Below, in pieces: positions 1 through 5,386 of a DNA stretch of 5,386 bases; positions within the stretch are counted from its first letter, which is position 1, and every line of letters begins with the position of its first letter. The position numbers and the translations under genes are program-made. The notes beneath the pieces are model-generated. The model worked only from the letters and a program-made list of their open reading frames with translations, was not told the DNA's origin and did not search any database. Source of the DNA: Bacteroidota bacterium (GTDB taxonomy: Bacteria; Bacteroidota; Bacteroidia; Bacteroidales; Prolixibacteraceae); assembly GCA_023488865.1 (NCBI GenBank), contig JAMDDG010000392.1, positions 1-5,386 of the forward strand. The letters run 5' to 3'.

Positions 1-204
1 GGCCCACAGGCTTCGGCTTTTATCGTCTCTATCGCTTATCTCATCAATGCGGATATTCGTCTTCGGGAAGTATTGCAAAGCATCCATCCACATCCAAGTG
101 TAACTGAAGGAATCCAGGAATGTCTTCGTGTTTTTTACAACCAATCCATCTTTAAACCACAGGCTTTCCCAACATTGATCAGGATAACGGAGTGGAAACC
201 CTGA
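1..204 (+). CDS. C-terminal end of a dihydrolipoamide-dehydrogenase-like flavoprotein (5' partial)
   Basis: Frame 1 is open from the window edge to a TGA at 202-204, giving 67 residues. It begins GPQASAFIVSIAYLIN and contains IHPHPSVTEGIQECLR. In class I pyridine nucleotide-disulfide oxidoreductases the C-terminal dimerisation domain carries H-x-H-P-T-x-S-E, whose His and Glu form the acid-base dyad facing the partner subunit's redox disulfide. Here the pair is His31 and Glu36 of the fragment, with the expected spacing of five. That favours dihydrolipoyl dehydrogenase (E3 of 2-oxoacid dehydrogenase or glycine cleavage complexes, cytosolic, FAD and NAD dependent), although mercuric reductase-like or other family members cannot be excluded because the FAD and NAD domains and the CxxxxC disulfide lie outside the window. 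The tail after the motif, about 30 residues ending TEWKP, is longer than in many E3 proteins. I infer the family with good confidence and the substrate only tentatively. Confidence 0.75.
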   Translation, partial: GPQASAFIVSIAYLINADIRLREVLQSIHPHPSVTEGIQECLRVFYNQSIFKPQAFPTLIRITEWKP

Positions 205-209
205 TCAAT
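174..209 (+). terminator. Stem-loop over the stop codon of the upstream oxidoreductase gene (possible weak terminator)
   Basis: ATTGATCAGG at 174-183 is exactly complementary to CCTGATCAAT at 200-209, giving a 10-bp stem with a 16-nt loop. The TGA stop (202-204) sits inside the 3' arm. The sequence after the stem is A-rich, not T-rich on the + strand, so it lacks the U-tract of a classical intrinsic terminator. It could slow or end transcription or protect the 3' end, or it may be chance. Confidence 0.3.
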
Positions 210-223
210 TAAAAATTAAAAAT
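208..223. repeat. AT-rich 7-bp tandem repeat flanking the hairpin array
   Basis: The motif ATTAAAA occurs twice in tandem (208-214, 215-221) followed by AT. Related AT-rich tandem motifs in the opposite sense lie at 587-616 on the other side of the hairpin array. It may mark the edge of a repeat insertion, or simply be low-complexity spacer. Confidence 0.5.
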
Positions 224-267
224 CAATGTCGTTTAGACAAAGTGATGCTCCGTTTTCCGAGTGAGCG

Positions 268-481
268 ACTCCGCAGGAGTTTTCCGTGAATAACCCCCAG
301 TGCAACTGGGGGACATGCGGGATAAAAATCTTCATAAACCCCATCGGGGTTACCCATAACAAGGTATTGCAAACTTTATCTTGAAATTGTTGGGTAACTC
401 CTACGGAGTTTATTTTAATGTGTGCCTTTCTTTTCCTCCGGTTAAAACCGGAGGTTATTCGCGGGCAACTCCTACGGAGTT
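268..481. repeat. Array of six short hairpins forming two inverted three-hairpin units (REP-like)
   Basis: Six perfect stems are visible. H1: ACTCC/GGAGT, 268-280, loop GCA. H2: CCCCCAGT/ACTGGGGG, 294-312, loop GCA. H3: AACCCC/GGGGTT, 337-351, loop ATC. H4: AACTCC/GGAGTT, 396-410, loop TAC. H5: CCTCCGGTT/AACCGGAGG, 435-454, loop AA. H6: the same sequence as H4, 467-481. Their centres are spaced 29, 41, 59, 41 and 30 bp, so the array is symmetric about position 374. Reading 481 backwards on the - strand reproduces the order of the left half, with the linker GAATAACC kept before H2 and H5, and ATAAAC and GTTACCCA kept around H3 and H4. The array is therefore two copies of a roughly 93-bp unit in inverted orientation. 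A 92-codon frame on the - strand spans it, but is best read as a by-product of the repeat. Such hairpins are reminiscent of REP or BIME elements mobilised by Y1 (RAYT) transposases. That link is an inference, as no transposase is in the window. Confidence 0.8.
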
Positions 482-497
482 CTATTAACAACATTGG

Positions 498-514
498 ATT
501 ACAAATTACAAATT
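498..514. repeat. AT-rich short tandem motif, inverted relative to 587-616
   Basis: ATTACAAATTACAAATT consists of ATTACAA in tandem (498-504, 505-511) plus ATT. Its reverse complement, AATTTGTAATTTGTAAT, shares AATTTGTAAT with the repeat at 587-616, so the two stretches could pair around a loop of about 70 nt. Low complexity makes a functional reading uncertain. Confidence 0.5.
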
Positions 515-663
515 CGGGAAGTCTCGTCTTTATCTATTAATTCGTATTTCGGTTTGAAAAGCCAACAATATTCGATTCATAACAAATTTTTAATTTGTAA
601 TTTTTAATTTGTAATTCTCTTCTACCTATCTTCGCTGACGTTTTAACCATTAAATCCGGCTAC
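515..663 (+). other. Upstream region of purL; no recognisable promoter or riboswitch
   Basis: This stretch presumably holds the purL promoter. I looked for the Bacteroidetes pattern TTTG, about 19-21 bp, then TAnnTTTG. TTTG occurs at 553-556, 594-597 and 608-611, but none has a matching -7 element at the right distance. The nearest -7-like string is TTAATTTG at 604-611, with one mismatch. No Shine-Dalgarno sequence precedes the ATG at 664, which is normal for this phylum. I see no purine riboswitch fold. Confidence 0.35.
587..616. repeat. Perfect 14-bp tandem duplication, AT-rich, upstream of purL
   Basis: TTTTTAATTTGTAA occurs twice head to tail (587-600 and 601-614), followed by TT. It lies 48-77 bp before the purL start codon, where the promoter would be expected, and is partly complementary to 498-514 and to 208-223. 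It may be a slipped-strand duplication in spacer DNA. Confidence 0.7.
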
Positions 664-3600
664 ATGATCCTCTTCTTCAAAGAGAGCAGCAAAACGATTG
701 CTGTAGGAACCCAGGTTTCATTGAATCAATCAGATATAGATAAATTGTGTTGGCTTTTCGGAGATGCCAAAATGATCCTGGCCAATCATTTGGAGGGTCA
801 ATTTGTTGGTCCGCGAAAAGAGATGATCACCCCCTGGAGTACCAACGCTGTCGAGATAACCCAAAATATGGGTATCAATGGAATTTTACGCATCGAAGAA
901 TTCTTTGCAGCCGACGACAAAACCACCATCGATCCCATGCTACAAGCCAGCTATATGGGGCTCGATCAAACAATTTTCACCATCGAACACCAACCGGAGC
1001 CGGTTATCTACATTGATGATATTTCTGCATACAACCGTAAGGAAGGGTTAGCGCTCAGTGATGACGAAATTCAATACCTTGAAGATGTTGCAGCAAAAAT
1101 TGGTCGCAGACTTACTGACAGTGAGGTATTTGGATTTTCACAGGTCAATTCGGAACATTGCCGTCACAAGATATTTAACGGAACTTTTATCATCGACGGG
1201 ATCGAGAAAAAGTCAACGTTGTTCGAACTGATAAAAAAAACGACCAGGACCAATCCAAATACCATTGTTTCAGCTTACAAAGATAATTGTTCTTTTAGTG
1301 AAGGACCTAAAGCAGAGCAGTTTGCGCCAATTTCACAAGATCAGCCCGATTTTTTTCAGATAACAGATATCGATACCGTGTTATCACTGAAAGCAGAAAC
1401 ACACAATTTCCCCACTACGGTAGAACCGTTCAATGGAGCTGCAACCGGCACCGGAGGTGAGATTCGGGATCGTATGGCCGGTGGAAAAGGCAGTTTCCCT
1501 ATAGCCGGAACAGCTGTTTACATGACTTCCTACTCGCGTAATGACGATAATAACCGGCCATGGGAACAGCATATTACACCCCGGAAATGGTTGTATCACA
1601 ATCCGGAAGAGTTGCTGATCAAAGCTTCCAATGGAGCATCGGATTTTGGGAACAAGTTTGGACAACCCCTTATCAACGGATCAGTACTTACATTTGAGCA
1701 TGCCGAAAACCAAAAGAAATACGGATACGACAAAGTTATTATGCAAGCAGGTGGCATCGGGTATGCCAGAAAAGAAGACAGTTTAAAAGGGATTCCACAA
1801 ACAGGTGAAAGTGTGGTACTGCTTGGAGGCGACAATTACCGCATCGGAATGGGGGGCGGCGCCGTCTCTTCAGTCGATACAGGTGCTTTCGAAAGTCATA
1901 TTGAACTGAATGCCGTTCAACGCGCCAATCCGGAGATGCAAAAACGGGCGTACAATACCATTCGTGCTTTGGCAGAATCCGGCAAGAACCCCATTGTCTC
2001 TATCCACGACCATGGTGCCGGAGGCCATCTGAATTGTCTTTCAGAATTAGTTGAAGAAACTGGAGGACAGATATTTGTGGATCAATTACCTATCGGTGAT
2101 CCTACTTTATCAGCCAAAGAAATCGTCGGAAATGAATCACAGGAGCGGATGGGTTTCGTAACCGGAAAAGAAAATCTGGAATGGATCCAACGCATTGCCG
2201 AACGTGAAAGATCACCGTTTTACGTAATCGGTGAGACCACCGGGGATCATAAATTCACATTTGTCAACCGCAAAAATGGGGAACGCCCCATCGACATGGA
2301 GTTGGCTACCCTCTTTGGCAAACCACCACGTACCTTGCTTGAAGACAAGACCCCGGATCAAAAATTTGTAGAAATTAAATATTCCAAAGATTTAATATAC
2401 AGTTATTTAGAACAAATCTTACAGCTTGAATCGGTTGGTAGTAAAGATTGGCTCACCAACAAGGTTGACCGTTCCGTAACCGGAAGAATCGCCAAACAGC
2501 AATGCGCCGGTGAACTGCAGCTTCCTTTGAACAACCTCGGGGCAGTTGCCATTGATTACCAGGGTATCAAAGGGATTGCCACTTCGCTCGGACATGCACC
2601 TGCAGCAGGGTTAATTAATCCTGTATATGGTTCCGTACTTTCCATTGCAGAGGCTCTTACCAACATTGTTTGGGCTCCCCTCACCCATGGACTCAAAGGA
2701 GTTTCACTTTCTGCCAATTGGATGTGGCCGGCCAAAAATCCGGGAGAAAACGCGCGATTGTACCAGGCTGTTGAAGCTGCATCCGATTTTGCCTGTGCTT
2801 TGGGAATCAATATTCCTACCGGAAAAGATTCCTTATCCATGACACAGAAATACAAGGATGAGGTTGTTTATGCTCCGGGTACTGTAATTATCTCGGCTTC
2901 AGGCGAAATTTCCAACCTTAGAAATATCATTGAACCTGTTCTGGTCAATGATGCTGCAAAAACAATTTACTATATAGATTTCTCTAAATCTAAAAGGGTT
3001 TTGGGAGGCAGTTCGCTTGGACAAATCCTCGCCTCTGTAGGAGAAGAGGCCCCAACAGTATCTGATCCAGCCTACTTCGCAAAGGCATTTCAAATCCTAC
3101 AGGAGGCAATCAATTCAGGTTTTGTGGCTTCAGGTCATGATGTATCGTCTGGAGGAGTGATAGTTACCATGCTGGAAAGTTGCTTCGCACAAAATTTCGG
3201 CGGAATAGAGGCCAACCTCTCGTTACTCAACGAACCAGACAGTGTAAAAGCCATGTTTAGCGAGAACCCGGGAGTTATTGTCCAGGCTAATGATCCTGTT
3301 AAATTTGAAAAACTGTTCCATCAAGCCAATGTTACTTGCATTCCAATCGGGAAATCTGTTGCGGAAAGAGTCATCAGAATTACCAACTTCTCTGATAGAT
3401 ATATTTTCGAAATAGACAAGCTTAGGGAAAACTGGTTTAGACCCTCTTACCTGCTCGATAAAAAGCAATGCGGAGAAAAATTGGCATTGAATCGTCTCAA
3501 TAACTACAAACAAAATGTACTATCATTCAATTTCGGTGATTTTGCCGGGAATTTCTCCTCAATGGGCATATATCCAAAGCGGAGAATACAATCGGGTGTA

Positions 3601-4347
3601 AAAGCCGCAATTATCAGGGAGAAGGGCGTTAACGGTGACAGAGAAATGGCCTGGAGTCTTTATCTGGCCGGATTTGATGTAAAAGATGTCCACATGACCG
3701 ACCTGATTACCGGTCGTGAAACACTTGAAGATATCAGTCTTATTGTTTTTGTTGGAGGATTCTCAAACTCGGATGTCCTTGGCTCAGCCATTGGTTGGGC
3801 AGGTGCATTTAAATACAATGAAAGGGCGAAAGCAGCCCTGGATAATTTCTACAAAAGAAAAGACACCCTGAGTTTAGGCGTATGCAACGGTTGTCAGCTA
3901 ATGGTTGCCCTGGATCTCATCTATCCTGAGAAAAAAGAGAAGATGAAGATGTTGCACAACGAATCGCACAAATTTGAATCATCATTTTTAAATGTAGATA
4001 TTCTTGATAACGAATCAGTTATGCTGAAGTCACTTGCAGGCAGAAAACTGGGTATTTGGGTGGCACACGGAGAAGGAAGGCTTTCTATTCCGGAAAGCGA
4101 AGATCAGTACAAAATCCCAATGAAATACTCCTTCGCCAACTATCCGGGAAATCCAAACGGATCAGACTACAATACCGCTGCCATTTGCTCGGCAGATGGT
4201 CGCCACCTGGCCATGATGCCACATCTCGAAAGGGCAATCTATCCATGGCAATGGGGTTTCTACCCTGCTGATCGAAAAGTTGATCAGGTTACACCATGGA
4301 TTGAAGCCTTTGTGAATGCCCGGAGGTGGATTGAAGATTTAAAATAG
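664..4347 (+). CDS. purL: Phosphoribosylformylglycinamidine synthase, large single-chain form (FGAM synthase, FGAR amidotransferase)
   Basis: This cytosolic enzyme makes FGAM from FGAR, glutamine and ATP (EC 6.3.5.3), the fourth step of de novo purine synthesis. The 1227-residue chain has the full architecture: an N-terminal PurS-like domain (about 1-140); a linker with FSQVNSEHCRHK (158-169); a first AIRS half with AETHNFPTTVEPFNGAATG (244-262, His247 in the active-site motif) and IHDHGAGG (447-454); a second AIRS half with KVDRSVTGR (600-608), PTGKDSLSM (718-726) and GHDVSSGG (824-831); and a class I glutaminase domain (about 978-1225) with GGFSNSDVLG, the nucleophile Cys1074 in GVCNGCQ, and His1187 and Glu1189 in MPHLERA. 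All catalytic residues are present. It is somewhat shorter than the E. coli protein (about 1295 aa). The ATG at 664 is chosen because MILFFKESS resembles the family N-terminus in this phylum; no ribosome binding site supports it. No other pur gene adjoins it. It ends inside the terminator palindrome it shares with the convergent gene. Confidence 0.97.
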   Translation: MILFFKESSKTIAVGTQVSLNQSDIDKLCWLFGDAKMILANHLEGQFVGPRKEMITPWSTNAVEITQNMGINGILRIEEFFAADDKTTIDPMLQASYMGLDQTIFTIEHQPEPVIYIDDISAYNRKEGLALSDDEIQYLEDVAAKIGRRLTDSEVFGFSQVNSEHCRHKIFNGTFIIDGIEKKSTLFELIKKTTRTNPNTIVSAYKDNCSFSEGPKAEQFAPISQDQPDFFQITDIDTVLSLKAETHNFPTTVEPFNGAATGTGGEIRDRMAGGKGSFPIAGTAVYMTSYSRNDDNNRPWEQHITPRKWLYHNPEELLIKASNGASDFGNKFGQPLINGSVLTFEHAENQKKYGYDKVIMQAGGIGYARKEDSLKGIPQTGESVVLLGGDNYRIGMGGGAVSSVDTGAFESHIELNAVQRANPEMQKRAYNTIRALAESGKNPIVSIHDHGAGGHLNCLSELVEETGGQIFVDQLPIGDPTLSAKEIVGNESQERMGFVTGKENLEWIQRIAERERSPFYVIGETTGDHKFTFVNRKNGERPIDMELATLFGKPPRTLLEDKTPDQKFVEIKYSKDLIYSYLEQILQLESVGSKDWLTNKVDRSVTGRIAKQQCAGELQLPLNNLGAVAIDYQGIKGIATSLGHAPAAGLINPVYGSVLSIAEALTNIVWAPLTHGLKGVSLSANWMWPAKNPGENARLYQAVEAASDFACALGINIPTGKDSLSMTQKYKDEVVYAPGTVIISASGEISNLRNIIEPVLVNDAAKTIYYIDFSKSKRVLGGSSLGQILASVGEEAPTVSDPAYFAKAFQILQEAINSGFVASGHDVSSGGVIVTMLESCFAQNFGGIEANLSLLNEPDSVKAMFSENPGVIVQANDPVKFEKLFHQANVTCIPIGKSVAERVIRITNFSDRYIFEIDKLRENWFRPSYLLDKKQCGEKLALNRLNNYKQNVLSFNFGDFAGNFSSMGIYPKRRIQSGVKAAIIREKGVNGDREMAWSLYLAGFDVKDVHMTDLITGRETLEDISLIVFVGGFSNSDVLGSAIGWAGAFKYNERAKAALDNFYKRKDTLSLGVCNGCQLMVALDLIYPEKKEKMKMLHNESHKFESSFLNVDILDNESVMLKSLAGRKLGIWVAHGEGRLSIPESEDQYKIPMKYSFANYPGNPNGSDYNTAAICSADGRHLAMMPHLERAIYPWQWGFYPADRKVDQVTPWIEAFVNARRWIEDLK

Positions 4348-4386
4348 AAAAAGGGCGCGAAGCCCTTTTTCTATTTTAAATCTTCA
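4332..4386. terminator. Bidirectional intrinsic terminator, perfect 25-bp stem, overlapping the 3' ends of both convergent genes
   Basis: Positions 4332-4356 are exactly complementary to 4362-4386, with the 5-nt loop GCGAA (4357-4361). The core GAAAAAGGGC/GCCCTTTTTC gives a G+C-rich tip followed by a T-run on either strand, so it can end transcription of purL from the left and of the Sel1 gene from the right. The arms extend past both stop codons into both reading frames. Each strand reads GAA GAT TTA AAA TAG, so both proteins end in Glu-Asp-Leu-Lys. Only 23 bp separate the two stop codons. Confidence 0.93.
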
Positions 4387-5386
4387 GGTTCAAACCCTCT
4401 GCTCACGGACCGGGCAAGGCATTGACTTTGTTTATCCGGATCAAGGTATCCGCTTTCCGTTTCATAAATTTTGGAAAGTAGATAATCCGCCTCTCCTAAC
4501 CCATGATCGGATGCCAGGTTAAAATATTCAATCGCTTTCTCAACATCTTTCTCCACCACTTCACCAGAAGTATAAAATTCTGCCAGACTGATCCATGAGG
4601 CAGCAAAACCATTTTCAGCTGACTTGCGAAATAATTCCATGGCTGCTTTTTTGTTTTCTTCTACCCCTTCGCCATAGAACATCATTCCCGCTAAATTGTA
4701 TTGGGCTTGTGGATAATTTTTATCGGCAGCTTTTTTGAAATAGAAATAGGCCTTTTGAAGATTCTTTTCACCCGTTTCACCAAAGTACCACATGACCCCT
4801 AAGTTGTAGGCGCCCAACATGTAACCTGCATCATCAGCACGTGTGTACCATTTGAAAGCCTCCTGTGGATCTGCTTTTATTCCTTTGCCCTGATGGTATA
4901 AATTACCAAGGTTGTTCATCGCCTCTGCAATCCCGCCATTGGCAGCAACTTCATATTGTTCAATAGATTTATCGGGATCTGCTTCACAACCTAATCCTGT
5001 TTCAAACATGACTGCCAGATTGAAGGCAGCTTTCGGGTAGCCGGCAGCAGATGCCTGTCTGTACCATCTCAATGCCTCACTCAGATTTTTTTCAACTTTT
5101 ACTCCATTCTCGAGGTAGACTGCAGTTTTAAACATGGCGCCCGGTACCCCCTTTTCAGCGGCCTTCAAATACCATTCATATGCCTTGTCTTTGTCAGACC
5201 AGTAGGTTTCACCTTTTTCGTGCAAAAGTCCCAAAATGTAGCATGCTCTGGGATGACCCGCTTCCGCAGATTTTTTAAAATAGTCACCTGCCGAATATTT
5301 GTCCCGTTCAATCCACTCACCTGCCAGACAAATGCTGGCATATTGGTATTGGGCTTCCAGGTTTCCCTTTTCTGCTGCAAGTGACT
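4371..5386 (-). CDS. Sel1-like (SLR) tetratricopeptide-type repeat protein, 5' partial
   Basis: The frame is open on the - strand from the window edge to a TAG at 4373-4371, giving 337 visible residues. A TTG at 5234-5232 could be called a start, but the frame continues upstream of it with good repeat sequence (for example SAEAGHPRACYILG), so that TTG is an internal Leu and the true start lies outside the window. Nine Sel1 repeats follow one another: eight of exactly 36 residues (fragment positions 8-43, 44-79, 80-115, 116-151, 152-187, 188-223, 224-259, 260-295) and a divergent ninth (296-330), then the tail FEPEDLK. Typical signatures are AYNLGVMWYFG, AMNNLGNLYHQGKG and FKKAADK. Sel1 repeats form alpha-helical solenoids that bind other proteins, and in bacteria are often linked to envelope or signalling functions. 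The visible part has no membrane segment, enzyme domain or signal peptide, though a signal peptide could lie in the missing N-terminus. The specific role is unknown. It converges on purL and shares its terminator. Confidence 0.92.
   Translation of the reverse strand, partial: SLAAEKGNLEAQYQYASICLAGEWIERDKYSAGDYFKKSAEAGHPRACYILGLLHEKGETYWSDKDKAYEWYLKAAEKGVPGAMFKTAVYLENGVKVEKNLSEALRWYRQASAAGYPKAAFNLAVMFETGLGCEADPDKSIEQYEVAANGGIAEAMNNLGNLYHQGKGIKADPQEAFKWYTRADDAGYMLGAYNLGVMWYFGETGEKNLQKAYFYFKKAADKNYPQAQYNLAGMMFYGEGVEENKKAAMELFRKSAENGFAASWISLAEFYTSGEVVEKDVEKAIEYFNLASDHGLGEADYLLSKIYETESGYLDPDKQSQCLARSVSRGFEPEDLK

Noticed and set aside
268..481. CRISPR array
   Set aside because: The repeated stems are only 13-20 bp, differ in sequence and orientation, are unevenly spaced in a mirror pattern, and have no uniform repeats, unique spacers or cas genes.
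216..494. A 92-codon open frame on the - strand across the intergenic hairpin array
   Set aside because: It consists almost wholly of the palindromic repeat, its peptide has no recognisable domain, and the same kind of repeat would give similar spurious peptides wherever it occurs. It is better explained as non-coding repeat DNA.
515..663. Purine riboswitch or PurR-type operator before purL
   Set aside because: No three-way junction with conserved loop sequences and no convincing operator palindrome could be found in the purL leader. The hairpins farther upstream are repeat units without riboswitch features.
747..4271. Several open frames of 64-99 codons in other phases and on the opposite strand of purL
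   Set aside because: All lie wholly inside the well-supported purL reading frame, show no family motifs and look like chance shadows of it.
5232..5234. TTG as the start codon of the Sel1-repeat gene
   Set aside because: The frame stays open to the window edge and encodes about one and a half further Sel1 repeats in exact 36-residue register, so the TTG is an internal leucine codon.
5165..5380. A 71-codon open frame on the - strand in another phase
   Set aside because: It overlaps the Sel1-repeat frame, which has clear repeat motifs over the same bases.

Overview
The window looks like ordinary chromosomal DNA from a member of the Bacteroidetes (Bacteroidota), probably a Bacteroidales-like lineage. 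This rests on the style of the single-chain PurL, the tail of an E3-like oxidoreductase ending in an IHPHPSVTE motif, the lack of any Shine-Dalgarno sequence before purL, AT-rich spacers, and an intergenic array of short GC-rich hairpins of a kind I associate with this phylum. The assignment is by recognition, not by a search.

Layout: (1) 1-204, + strand, the last 67 codons of a dihydrolipoamide-dehydrogenase-like flavoprotein, with its stop codon inside a 10-bp stem. (2) 205-663, a 459-bp intergenic region. It holds six short hairpins (268-481) arranged as two three-hairpin units in inverted orientation, flanked on both sides by AT-rich short tandem repeats (208-223, 498-514, 587-616). No convincing protein gene or promoter was found there. 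(3) 664-4347, + strand, a complete purL (1227 aa) for phosphoribosylformylglycinamidine synthase, with both AIRS-type halves and the C-terminal glutaminase triad intact. (4) 4332-4386, a perfect 25-bp inverted repeat with a 5-nt loop, a bidirectional terminator shared by purL and the convergent gene. Its arms also encode the last four codons and stop of both genes. (5) 4371-5386, - strand, a Sel1-repeat protein whose 5' end lies beyond the window; nine repeats are visible.

The genes do not form an obvious pathway: a central-metabolism flavoenzyme, a purine biosynthesis enzyme and a Sel1 scaffold-type protein stand next to each other, and the last is transcribed toward purL. I see no defence system, mobile-element protein, RNA gene or CRISPR. 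The two observations most worth a second look are non-coding: the two-fold symmetric hairpin array, and the palindromic terminator that makes both convergent genes end in the same codons.
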